Source: Diospyros lotus
Lineage: Eukaryota; Streptophyta; Magnoliopsida; Ericales; Ebenaceae
Assembly: GCF_014633365.1 (NCBI RefSeq)
Contig: NC_068341.1
Span: 42,798,044 to 42,862,043, forward strand
Direction of reading: 5' to 3'
Length of the DNA: 64,000 nucleotides
Each line of letters begins with the position of its first letter. Position 1 is the first letter of the stretch. The translations under genes and the position numbers were made by a program. Of the stretch, positions 10,924 to 22,387 are shown piece by piece. The notes under the pieces were generated by a model. The model worked only from the letters and a program-made list of their open reading frames with translations. It searched no databases and was not told the origin of the DNA.

Positions 10924-11771
10924 TGAGACTTTGTCCATAACACATCAGTTACATACTTTGTATTATGTTTATGCATTTATTTCTTGTTAAAGAAAAGTAA
11001 ATTTAGAAGTCAAAAAGAAACCTCAATCCCATACCTTAACATAAATTTGACGCACGTCCACAAGATTAATATATATAGAGTAACAAACCGACGCTTCTAT
11101 TATAACCAAGTATTGTTATGAAACCAAGACAACACCTTTTGCTAATTAAGCTTTAATGATGATACCATAATTAGGCTTTCATCATGAACCTAATAAGAGA
11201 ATGAATATAAGACCTTGAGGTTACCAAATATTATTTTATATCCTTAGGCCATCGCGTCTTTAATATATTTCCTTTTTCATACGTTTTTTTAAGGAGAATT
11301 TAGAGGAGTTGGGATGTTCAAACGGCTTAGAAAAGGAAGGTGAATAGAATATAAAGGCCTTAAAGCTTGGCTGGGGACGAATTTTGAAATGAATTTAATA
11401 AATTTTGTCAACATATATAAAAAAAATCTTCTTTTCTCCAATACTTTTAAAAATTTTCAACAAAATGAGGTGATCACAAGAAGAAAATGAATAAAACCCA
11501 TTTTTAGACATGATTTGATGTATGTGAAAAAGTAAGAGCTATCCCAAATGAATTTCTAAGAAAAAATATCATAAGAAATATGAAGTCGAAAAAAGAAAGA
11601 GTAATCATTTTGGTTATAGAAAATACTAAGAGAAGATTCAAACTTAATATAATTACAATAATTCATAATGTTAAATAATGGGACGATTTTCATTGATTTG
11701 AACTCCTACAAAGTTTGATTAAGAAATTGAGCTCGAAGAAATGGAATTTATATTTTTGTTCATATACTTTT
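10924..11771. other. Shared intergenic DNA left of solo LTR family 2; no gene seen
   Basis: It aligns to 35225-36079 and 53150-53840. It ends with CTTTT (11767-11771), the target duplication of the next LTR. No coding potential is evident. Confidence 0.5.
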
Positions 11772-14700
11772 TGTTAGTGTTGTGTTCCATAATACTATAT
11801 TTGAATAATATTTAGTGGGTTTGTATTTTAATGTATTCATTGTATCTTTGTATAAATTAATAAAAGATAAAGTTTTTTTCATTCATATTTTATCCAATCA
11901 ATTATATAAATGAGTCCCTAAATCTTTTGTCTGAGATTCTTATTTTTAAGGTGTTGAGAGTGTGTGATAGGATTCTCTAGTAACTGAACTTCTTAAATTA
12001 TCCCTAATCCTTAGATTTTTTTGATAGGGACTCTGATTAATTGAGTATGGACTAGCATAAGGATTACTACCTTATTTGATATGGGGATATCGATGGGAAG
12101 GTGGTGTGTCACGTGTCATATGACATGAGATGTCGCTAGTAGACCTGTCGGTGGTTGTTGAAGAATGATAAATCGAATGTGACGATAATGAGTGACCACA
12201 TGGCCTAGTGGATAATAGTCGTGTCATCAGGGTGCGATAGTGTGTTGATCCTTAGATTTGAATCGACACGGTTGTTTTGTGTATTGGTGTGTAAGATTTG
12301 CTAATAAGTTGAATTATCCAATTGAGAGGCGAAAATATTTATCTATATGGTTCCGTATTGCTGGTATATGAAGACATGTGATGGGAATATGATCAGTCAC
12401 CCTTGTTGGTATTTATGATGTAAACGTTTTATGTGATCTACTATTAATGTGATTGGACAATCACTTATTAGGGCAAATTAAAAGTCAGAAAATGTGTTTT
12501 CTGAAATGTCATCTAGTCACAGTAATAAGATGTGACACGTAGTTACTGAATTTGTGAGTTTGTCACTCCATGACTCTTACTCAGTCAGGACGTTAGGTGA
12601 TGGAAGGATTATAGCACATGATAATCGTCAACTGTAATAAGTTCACTTGAAGTGTGATTTCACTACCATTTATACTGTTTTGAATTGCCACTAGATGTTG
12701 TTTAGGAACTCTCGAAACGTCATTGAAATTTGAAGATGTTTTGGTGATATGTCAAGAAGTTAATTGATATCGAAAGAAATTTCGGTATTATTTGAATGAT
12801 AGTTGATAATGAATCTAGAAAGTCACAGATTATTTAATATTGTATTTGATATCGATATCAGTTACTTAAAATATCTCTAAAAGTGATTAATTAAAAGTTA
12901 ACCCTCATCTCTAGTGGTCAATAATTGAAGTTTAATTATTAAGAAGAAATGTATAGTGCATAATTTAATAAATGTTTAAATATATAATGCATAGTTTAAT
13001 AATTAAATGCATAGTATATAGTTTATTAATTAATTGCATAGTACTTTATGTAATTATTGGAAATGGGGGCCGTGCGCACGTGAAGGAAGTTTAAATTGGC
13101 GGATGAAAATATATTAATTTATTAAGGGAAAAAGTAGAGGAAGAATCCTTGAGGATGGAGATAAATTAAATTAATAAAGCAAAGGGGTCACCTACTTGCT
13201 TCGATTAATTTTCAGCCGTCTCTCTTTTTTCTCCTTTTTCAAAGGGGTCTCCTACTTGCTTCGATTAATTTTCAGCCGTCTCTCTTTTTTCTCTTTTTTT
13301 TTTTCTATTTTTTATATAATTTCATTGTTGTTAAAAATTATTTTGCATAAAAATTATATATATAATTTTGAGATACGGACATGAGTAATATACGAAATCT
13401 ATATGTTTAACATCTAAAAAGATAATCAGAACAATATCCTTAACATATTAGGTATGAACCGACTAAAACCATCACATCTTAAGGTAAATTTTATCCAAAT
13501 ATACAAATCGATTATATATTTCATCTCTTCATCTTACAATATGTATGAATTTATTTATATTCAATTATTAAATATGTATACTATTTAAATATCTAAACTA
13601 GTATCTGACATGTATGTAAGCACCCTCGCTTGGATATCCCCAACCACTAGGACTACCCGAACGAGAGTGCCTACGGGAGGAGAAAGAATGAAACACAAGA
13701 CAAAACTACCCTGGCATGCATACACAAAAATAAGAACAACAGAAGCGAAGCTAAACATATGCATGCATTATGGGTACCCCACTATCACAGCGGTCACATG
13801 ATAAATAAATGAATACAGACTCCTGTGCCGACATACACAAGACTCGAGGAATAACCTAGCATAGTAAGAATAATAGAGTAAATTCTACTCAACCATCAAA
13901 GTTGATAGGGATTGACGGGACTGCTTGTACACCATACCGACTCTGCCATCAAAAGCTAACTCCTTTACCATGGCTCACGCTGCCACTATCTGGAATGATA
14001 GAAAAACAAGGTGAGTCGAGAGACTCAGCAAGTATAAGAAAATAAAGGCTGAAGACTGCACAAAACTAATAAACTTCTCCCAGAACACCAACCCCCAAAT
14101 ACACACAAGTCATGAGACGCTACAACACAATAGTATAGCATAATCATAGCACATACCGGTCCTTGGGGTCCACATAAGACACCTGGCACCTAAGTCTCAT
14201 ACCAACCTGCTGCTGCCTTGGACGGTAACAAATACCTCCAGCAAACCTATGAGCGTTGTCCCGGGTCGGTATTCCCGTCACCCGTTGTCCGTGTTGGTAC
14301 TCCCGACACCCGTCCATGTCGGTACTCCCGACACCCGAGCTAGAGGCTCATTCGGAACGATACTCCCGTCCGAGAACTAAATACTACCAGTAACTATGCA
14401 ATGCACATAACAATGCAATTGCGTAGTGAGCATCAACGTGATACACCGACGCCCATACATCCAGGTATCAGGCCATGCTCCACCCACATAGTAAACCACA
14501 CGCGATACTTATGCCCGTGCCGGATGCAACCTGACCAAGCTAGAATGTCCGTGTCCAAGCATACTCAATAAATGAATATCCCAACATGCAACCCGTACCC
14601 ATGTGCATATCAAATCATGGACAGTAATATAATGAATCTAAACGTGCAATAAATCACAAACTGGTAGAGCTAGTTAGCAGTGCCCGGCACCAGTCAATGG

Positions 14701-16371
14701 CCAGTGACTAGGAGTATCCACCCGACGGTCCACTTCAGGGCCGTACAATAGTCTACCCCAATGTCACCAACAACCGACCATTGCCCTACTGCTCGATAGC
14801 TCTAACCGAACCATAAATAAATCCGAGAAAATCATAAATAACCCACACGTCTATGAACCTACTCTCCAAGCTGGGTCAGCATCATTCCCAAAAGGAGTGG
14901 GGACGGTACAAACCCCCGTAGGCACTCAACAAATAAAACTCTAGAAGTCTCGGATTTAATTTAAATTAAAATAAGTGAATAATAATTCAACAATTAATGC
15001 TAGGTGCCGAAATAAAGTAAGAGAGGTGATAAAATACAGGAAATCACGGGGTCTTTCACGGGAATTGAAGAACACGAAGAGGGGGTTAGGAGCTTGCCTT
15101 TACACGGCCATTTCTTCTCTTTCTTGCATTCCCGCTGCGAAGTAAAACGTTTAATAGTGATTAATAAATCCATGACTCGCATTAATTAAATCTAACCGTG
15201 TAATATAAATAATTTAATCGCCTAAAATCCCACGTAGGCGCACCACAAATAAAATCCCAAGAAATCTCATATTTATTTTAAATTAAATAACGCCAATAAC
15301 ATCCCCAATTTATATATATAATTAATACGCGATACCGAAACGAATTAAGGGAAGACGAGGGGATCATAAAATGGAAAGAAATTGTAAGGGTAGATGAGAG
15401 CTTACCTGTATCTAGTCGTTTGCAGCGTTTTCATACTTGAACACCACGAAATTAATACACGCTGTAAAATCGCATAAACTCCCCAAAATTAATATAATTG
15501 GACCCAAAACGAAATTTCAACCATGGAATACGAATAATTTAGCCATATAAAATTTCTTAAACATATAACACCTCAAATAATTTTTATCCACGTACCTTGT
15601 CACTTTTCATGCCAAGACAATCCCGAAATCGCCTCATTTTTCCCAATTTTTCATTCCTTTTCTTTTCTTTCTTTTTTTTTTTCCTCCTCATCTTCTTCTT
15701 CTTTTTCCCCGCGGCTCACCCCTGTGCACGGCTCCACCGCCACCTGTCGCCGCTGATCACCGCACCACCACCGCCACAGCTGGCTCCACCGTGACCACCT
15801 GCACCTCGCGCAATCGCCTGCGCACAGCCGCCTGCCATGGACGACCCTCGCTACTCCAGCTACTGCAGCCTTCGGCTGTTGCTTGCACGACCTCCTCGGC
15901 CGCCCTCGCTTGCCATTGGCTAGTCACCTATGCCGGCCATCGAAGCTTCCATCGGCGCCTCGAGCTTCGGCATTGCGGCCATGGCCGCCCGCGAACGTGC
16001 CAGCTTGCTACCAGCCCTCCTCGCGCTGCAACCGGCCGTCTCCCTCGATCATTCTCTCTTCTCTCTCGAGCCTTCATCTCTCCCTCTCGCGCGATCCCTC
16101 ACTCACTTGATCTCCTTCTCTCCATCTCCCTCACCCAATCTCTCGGCCTATTGATCTCTCTCTCTCTCTCTCTCCTCTGTTTCTTCATCTCGCCAGAAGC
16201 TTCCTTGAGAGACAAGAGCATCAATTTTTTTTTTATGCTTAACACACGCGCACCGCCTCTCAATTAATTAATTTAAATTAAATTAGATAAATTTAATTTA
16301 TACTTTTATTATTTTTGGGATATTACAATATATGTTATTTACCTGTACCGTCGTACACTTGATTCCCTTCA
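11772..16371 (+). mobile_element. Solo LTR, family 2 site, interrupted by a nested LTR
   Basis: Same LTR family as 1616-3363, at a different ancestral site. It starts TGTTAGTGTTGTG and ends TGATTCCCTTCA, flanked by a perfect CTTTT duplication (11767-11771 and 16372-16376). About 1.88 kb once the nested element at 13615-16327 is discounted. The equivalent LTR is at 36080-37829 in unit B and only its 3' part survives at 53841-54391 in unit C. There is a ~55-bp direct repeat at about 13180-13290 (TACTTGCTTCGATTAATTTT twice). Confidence 0.8.
13615..16327. mobile_element. Nested long solo LTR or LTR-derived element
   Basis: A 2.7-kb insert in the family 2 LTR begins TGTAAGCACCC and ends GGGATATTACA, complementary ends typical of Ty3/Gypsy LTRs. 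The flanking words ATGTA (13610-13614) and ATATA (16328-16332) are a 5-bp duplication with one change. Unit B has the uninterrupted sequence at about 37755. The interior is GC-richer, with a triplet of CGGTACTCCCGACACCCG-like repeats at about 14260-14338 and a CT-rich tract at 15650-16180. No gag-pol was found. Confidence 0.75.
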
Positions 16372-18148
16372 CTTTTATGTTTCTTTTTGTGTGGTCATAT
16401 TATTTTTTTTTATTTTGATTACACTCTTGTATCTATATTTTTTTAGTTAATTTAATCTTTGTACTTTAATATATAAAAAAAGAGTTCGACTCATTTCACT
16501 TTATTTATTTTTATATATGTAGATGAATTAAATTGACTCGAAAATAAAGATAAAAAGGTGTAATCAAAATAATAAAAAGTTCAGATTGCCATACATGAAC
16601 AAAGTCAAAGTATAAGGGTTCAACTGAGTAGAAAATATAAATTTAAGAATATAAATGAAACAACAAAAAATTCAAATAACTAAAAAAAATAAAAAAATAA
16701 AAATATGAATTTGACTGAACATATTTTTTATCTATTTTTTTTTTTTAAAGGTAGTGTTTGATAAAATGTTGCAGGACTTTTAAAACACAACAGCTTTGAA
16801 GTTGAAGGAGGCCCATTAATAGATTTTAATTTTATACATTTTTTAATCTAATTTTGAGATTAATTTTAGGTTATTTTTTATTTAAAGTATACATTTTTAT
16901 AGATTTAATATAATTTAAATATTTTTTATAAAAATTCAATAAAGGAAATTAATTCAAAGATTTTAGAATAAGAAAAGAAAAATAAAATATTATAAATTAA
17001 TTTAAAATGTTAATTTTAAAATTAATTTTATAATATAATTAATAATTAATAAATTGGAAGATTGGAATGAAAGAGCAGCGAAGCACATGGAGAGAAATAA
17101 AATATAATAAATTGGAAGCCGGCAATTGGAGGCGGTGGTGGAGACTTGCGCTGGGGGAGAATTCAAATTGAAGGAGAAGTATGGGGCGGGGGGGGGTTTG
17201 GACTGGCATGGTGTATATATATATATATGTATCTCTATATATCTATATATTATTATTATATATATTATAATAAAATAGCCGTCAATTTTTTTCCCACCCA
17301 TTTTCACTTTCTATTTCAATATTTTATTATATTTTATTTATTTTTTCTTACCCGAATTAAAATTTTTATAAGTCATTAATTAAGTCTAGATTTGTGAAAA
17401 ACGTATAGTTCTTGAAACTTGTAAATGATTTTATTCATGGTTAATAGTGTTTGGAGAATGTGTAAAGTATATGAGGAGGCAAAATCTAATCCATATTATT
17501 AATTTTTAAATATTAACATAAAATTTTAATTAAAATAAATTATAAAAAAATAGACTTTTTTAAATCAGGACAAATCTTGAGATATCAAGTAATACCGTCA
17601 AATACCGACTGTCAAGTATATTTTTTATTTTATTCCCCATAATTTATCTTTCATTCTCTCTCAATAAAGTCTCAACTCAAAACTCTAAAACCCTTAATTA
17701 GTTTCATGCAAAAAAAATACAAATCTTATATATGTTTATGTTAGTACTTAATTTTAAAAAAAATTAGTTTGTAGGTTATGTTAAATTAGTTATTTAGGTA
17801 AAATTGAATTATTTTAAATAAGTCGTTTAAATTATTTTGACAAAATTAATATTTTGTATAGGTTATTTATATTTACCATAAGTTGTCATATTTCTTTTGA
17901 AAATATTATTATGTTTTATATTTTTATTATTTATATTACTAATTTATTATATGTTATCATATTATTTATTATTTTATATAATCTATTTATATTTATCATA
18001 TGTTAAATTAATTATTAATTTATAAAAAATATATAATTCTTAAAATCTGTAGATGAAATTTATAATAGTGAGATTGTCAATTTTAAATAAATTTAATATA
18101 TATAAACTTCTGTGTGTCGCACCGAAGATGAACTAGTATAATATTATA
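16372..18148. other. Shared intergenic DNA with a GC-richer patch; no gene seen
   Basis: The left part (16372-17215) aligns to 37830-38645. About 17080-17200 is a GC-rich patch (AATTGGAGGCGGTGGTGGAG) that also occurs at 38580-38640 and 54500-54560. A TATA microsatellite lies at 17214-17270. From about 17275 to 18138 the sequence has no counterpart in units B or C. It is very A+T-rich with no readable feature. Confidence 0.45.
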
Positions 18149-18332
18149 GAGTCATGCTACATGTACATCATTTTTGTACATCTTGGCCTACATAAGGGGT
18201 ATTAATGATCAAAATACCCTGCGCCTCTCTATGCGCCTCACGCGCCTCTATGCGCCTTAGAGGGATATTTTTGTCATTAATATATCTTTGTGTAGTTTAA
18301 GGTTTACACAAAGGTGTACCAATAGCATTTTC
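18149..18332. mobile_element. Small MITE with ATGCTA...GTACA inverted ends
   Basis: A 184-bp element. The left end is GAGTCATGCTACATGTACAT and the reversed right end is GAAAATGCTATTGGTACACC, an imperfect terminal inverted repeat. It lies between two copies of TAATATTATA (18139-18148 and 18333-18342). A 9-10-bp duplication suggests a Mutator-like MITE, though the A+T-rich target leaves its length uncertain. The core holds repeats of GCGCCTC. Confidence 0.55.
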
Positions 18333-18342
18333 TAATATTATA

Positions 18343-18435
18343 ATGGGTAGATTGAGAAGAATAGAGAGGATGCAAGATCAAGCCGCCACCGCAGCCGCAA
18401 GCAGGCGCAACGAGAGACGGAAGCCGCACGGCTCT
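18343..18435. other. GC-rich island fragment, unit A
   Basis: A short GC-rich stretch (GCAACGAGAGACGGAAGCCG) matches 38690-38770 and, split by a hAT element, 54590-55800. In unit A it is fused directly to partner-gene sequence, so about 3.5 kb present in unit B is missing at this junction. Confidence 0.45.
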
Positions 18436-18505
18436 CTTCTGTACAAGCATGTGTCAAATTAAGCATCAAATCAAGATTTGGAGAAATTAATTAAAAAGAA
18501 AGCAC

Positions 18506-19464
18506 CTCCAAAGCTCCATCACTCCAATGCTTGTCAGCAGCACTTGTCAGTCTGGATTGAGCTTTGTCTCTTAAAATCTGTTAAGAATACAAGATCATGA
18601 GAAATTTAGCAATAAAGAAACAATGTGGTATATGACTAACTGAAACACAGAAATGGATATGATGGAAGTCTTTCAGTTTTTTTCTTCACGTCATGGTCAA
18701 TTTTCTGGGTATCCTTTCTTTCTCGCTCGAGCTACCAAGCAAAATGTCATAAAAAAGAACACTTGGTTGAGGTCATGACGCCAAGAGTAACATATATATT
18801 AAAAGACTTGTGATACCAATTAAATGACCTTTATCATTTTCTCTAAATTTAGAAAGTTGATGGGAGTCATGGGACTTGCAGAACTGATCTAGCACAGAAG
18901 GTAAAAGAAATTACCATCCAGCTTAAGAAACCCTGAACCAATAATAGCAACATCTTGGCGAGCACGAGCATCCAACCTCATTATCCCGCTGAAAACAATT
19001 AGCAAACAATAAGCATGCATTCCTAAGTTAGCAGACAATGCTATAAAATATTGCATGAAATTTTTGTAGATCTCTTGTATAAAATTACATTAGGAATTAC
19101 TGACTGCCAAGGTTCTAGGAGGTGGAGAGGTATTTCATAGGCTTCGATATGCTCCATTGGGCCAGTCAGAAAAAAGAAATTGGCTCTTGGGTCTATAAAT
19201 GCCCATTTCTCATTGCAATATATATATATATAATTTATTAAGAGCAATCAAGAGTGACAAGCTTATTCAAAGTAGACAACTATGAGCTATCATAAAATGG
19301 CTATGTATTATTGTAAGTGCTGATTGTGAAATTCAAGCAAACAAGTAAAATCAGAAAAACAAACATTACCGAGAAAGTAAGACAATATCATTCCGAGCCC
19401 TTTCATTGACAAAGCGAGCATCATTATAAACAAATTGGCAAGCCTCTGCTAATCCTTGGCTTGA
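18506..19464 (-). pseudogene. Partner-gene fragment, copy A (only the first four visible exons)
   Basis: Same gene as 40744-43362, minus strand. Exons by homology are 19370-19464 (SSQGLAEACQFVYND), 18915-18988 (GIMRLDARARQDVAIIGSGF), the third ending at 18731, and 18506-18577 (ILRDKAQSR). The third exon has gained four bases (TTTC) near 18718-18725 and lost its donor region, so the frame is broken. All later exons are absent, replaced by the fusion to the GC island at about 18436. The protein family is not recognised. Confidence 0.75.
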
Positions 19465-20092
19465 CTACATATATAGTTCTCTAAGGCATGACAGGATGTT
19501 CATCAATCTCATGACAACCTTGTGCTCTGACACAGCACCAATTTTTTGGTAGAAGGTGAAAAGACCAAAGACATGAAAATAAAAAAAATAAAATAAAAGG
19601 CTGTAGCTAATAATGTTGGAAGGATCAGAATCGCTACATTGGACGAAAATATGGAAGGATTTGCATAATGATATTTTAGATTTATCAATAGAGTAATCTT
19701 GACAAAGAAAACACCGATTAGGGAAAGGCAAATAGAGATTGAGCTGGTCAAGGGTGGGTAGACGTTCCCTAATAGCAAGCCAAAGTATAAACGTGTAGGA
19801 GGGAAAGCTAGATCTATGCTAAACAAGATGAAACTAAGGGACCTTATTATGTTGATCCTGTAAGGCCCACAACGCAGATCACACTAAGAAAGCACCATCA
19901 AATGCTGAGAGATTTGGGGTAGGCTCGGCATAGAGGATAGAATAAGCTGAAGAACGTGAGAAGGGCTTAACTTGGGCCAACACCAGGAACTTCGCACAAT
20001 AGTATCAGAAACCTTAGCAGTGGAGGGGAGATAGAACTGATGAGGAAGTTAACGAGAAAAGAAATCAACAAGCACCCGGGATGCTAGTGATC
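19465..20092 (-). pseudogene. LINE reverse-transcriptase zinc-binding domain remnant
   Basis: This minus-strand remnant matches 43400-43990. It carries pieces of the zinc-binding domain found after plant L1-type reverse transcriptases, including an RCFLCQD-like cysteine motif. Frames shift several times. The CACTA element at 20096 enters the remnant at the same site as in the first unit. Confidence 0.6.
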
Positions 20093-20095
20093 ATG

Positions 20096-22180
20096 CACTA
20101 CAAAAAATTCTCAATTTAGTGACGGATTTAGCGATAGAAAAATTCCGTTGCTAAATAGAGACGAAAATTCGGATTTGTGATGGAATATTCCGTCGCTAAA
20201 TTTTTTATTTTTTTTAAATTTAGCGATGAAATATTCCGTTGCTAAATAATTAAAAAATTGTATTTTATTTTTTATTTTTTAGCGACGGGAGTTGCCCCGT
20301 CGCTAAATTTTGGATTTTTTTTTATTTTTACTTTTTAGCGACGAGGAAACCCCGTCGCTAATTTTTGTATTTTTTATTTATTTATTTTTATATTTTAGCA
20401 ACGGGGTTGCCTCGTCTCTAAATTTTGTATTTTTATTTTTTTTATTTTTTATTTTTTAGTGATGGATGTGACCCGCCGCTAAATTTTATATTTTTTATTT
20501 ATTTATTTTTATTTTTTAGCGTTTGGGCAACCCCATCGCTAAATTTTTGCATTTTTTATTTATTTTATTTTTATTTTTTAGCAATGGGGGTTGTCCCATC
20601 GCTAAATTTTGTATTTTTTATTTTTTATTTTTTAGCAACGGGTGTGACCCCGTCGCTAAATTTTATATTTTTTATTTATTTTATTTTTATTTTTTAGTGA
20701 CAGGCAGTACCCCGTCGCTAAATTTTCTATTTTTATTTAATTTATTTTTATTTTTTAGCGAAGGAGGTTGTCCCGTCGCTAAATTTTTATATTTTTTATT
20801 TATTTTATTTTTATTTTTTAGCGACAGGGGTTGCCTCGTCGCTAAATTTTGCATTTTTATTTTTGTATTTTTTATTTTTTAGCAACGGGTGCGACCCCGT
20901 CGCTAAATTTTATATTTTTTATTTATTTTATTTTTATTTTTTAGCTACAGGCGTTGCCCTGTCGCTAAATTTTCTATTTTTATTTTTTAGCGACAGAGAT
21001 TGCCCCGTAGCTAAATTTTAATTTATTATTTAATTAAATTAATATTTTTTAGCGACGGATGTTGCTCGCCGCTAAATTTTTCATTTTTATTTAATTTAGT
21101 TTTTAGTTTTAGCGACGGGGATTGCCCCGTTGCTAAATTTTAATTTATTATTTAATTAAATTAATATTATTTAGCGACGAAATATTCCGTCGCTAAGTAA
21201 AACATTAAAATTAAATAAATAATAAAAAATTAAAATTAAAATTAAATATATAATTAAAAATTAAATTTTATTGAGAGTACCTTGTTGCTAAATAATTATA
21301 AAATTTAAATAAAAATAATTTTTTTTAATATTAAATGCATATTTTATGTATTTAATTTATAAACCAAAATATGTAAATTGATATGATATTGTCAAATTTA
21401 TAATAACAAAAATGTATTAAATTGATTTCTAATCAAATAAAATTTAAATATTTAAGAGATTAATTAATTATAACATTTAAGTGGTACAATAGTTGGCTTA
21501 AAAATTTATAGTATTTATTTTTTTAAGTATTAATTTATAAATTTAAAAGATTTAAAATAAAATTAAAACTGTTGCAACTAAATTTAGTATATAATTAATA
21601 TGTGCAGTTTATACAATGAGATGGCTTGTAGCTTGGATGGTCGCCCGCACGCAAGCCCATGCGAGGGACCTGAGATCGAAACCAAGGAGGGGAAAACTTG
21701 GTTGCGCTAAGGGGATTTAATCCAATGTACATGTGGCAGTTTAAGGGGGCGTCACTTGACGTGCAGAGGCGCGCACACGTGTTCGTCCATAAATTAATTA
21801 TTATTATTTTTAAAATAAAGGTTAGCGACGGAATTGTTTCCGTCGCTGATTAGAGACGAAAATTTTTCCGTCACTTATTCAAATTTATTTTAAAATTTTT
21901 TAATATTTAATTTTTTATTATCTATTAGCGACGGAAAGTTCCGTCGCTAAAATTATTTTGAATTTTTGAATTTTTTATTTTTTAATCAGCAACAGAAATT
22001 TTTGTTGCTGATTATGTCACTAATTTGACCCATCACAAAGTCCGTCGCTAAAATTTAGCGACGCCACTTTTAGCGACGGGAAGATGCCCGTCGCTAAATC
22101 CATCGGTAAATTTTTTAGCGACGAAATTTGTGTTTTAGTGAAGGATTTTTCCATCGCTAAATATCATTTTTCTTGTAGTG
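20096..22180. mobile_element. Non-autonomous CACTA transposon with hairpin minisatellite, copy 2
   Basis: Ends are CACTACAAAAAA and TTTCTTGTAGTG, flanked by ATG at 20093-20095 and 22181-22183. Its position in the LINE remnant is identical to copy 1, so both descend from one insertion. The 2085-bp length against 1343 bp comes mainly from an array at about 20275-21190 of roughly a dozen 70-90-bp units. Each unit is a potential hairpin (TTTAGCGACGGG, 6-9-nt loop, CCCGTCGCTAAA) separated by A/T spacers. The tRNA-like stretch recurs at about 21620-21690. No transposase. Confidence 0.9.
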
Positions 22181-22183
22181 ATG

Positions 22184-22387
22184 CCACAAAAATATCCTAT
22201 AGCCATCACCTATATACCACCCAAAAGAATCGACGAACCTTACCCCTAAGTTGGGGAAGTTTACGCCAGTACCAAAGGCAGGAATAAGGGGTTAAAAGGA
22301 ACAAAAAATATGACTCTCTGATGCTATAAGAGTGAATCCAGAGGAATTCAAAAGAAGCCTGCAAAGATGCCAAATGAGTTAAGCAAT
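22184..22387 (-). pseudogene. LINE remnant right of CACTA copy 2
   Basis: Counterpart of 1411-1615, ending at GCAAT (22383-22387), the left target word of the next solo LTR with one change. No intact frame. Confidence 0.5.

Noticed and set aside
14260..14338. Three CGGTACTCCCGACACCCG-like repeats as a possible regulatory array
   Set aside because: They are inside the LTR-type insertion and are best seen as part of that element. There is no evidence of function.
15597..16267. Frames of up to 158 codons within the nested LTR
   Set aside because: They lie in a pyrimidine-rich tract of an LTR, overlap each other in all three frames, and show no motif.
20425..20882. Phe/Leu/Tyr-rich frames that look like membrane proteins
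   Set aside because: They are translations of the T-rich spacers and GCGACGGG hairpins of the CACTA minisatellite, with a period that changes frame.
20275..21190. Regular repeat-spacer pattern resembling a CRISPR array
   Set aside because: The spacers are similar A/T sequence, the repeats are self-complementary transposon subterminal repeats, and the host is a plant.
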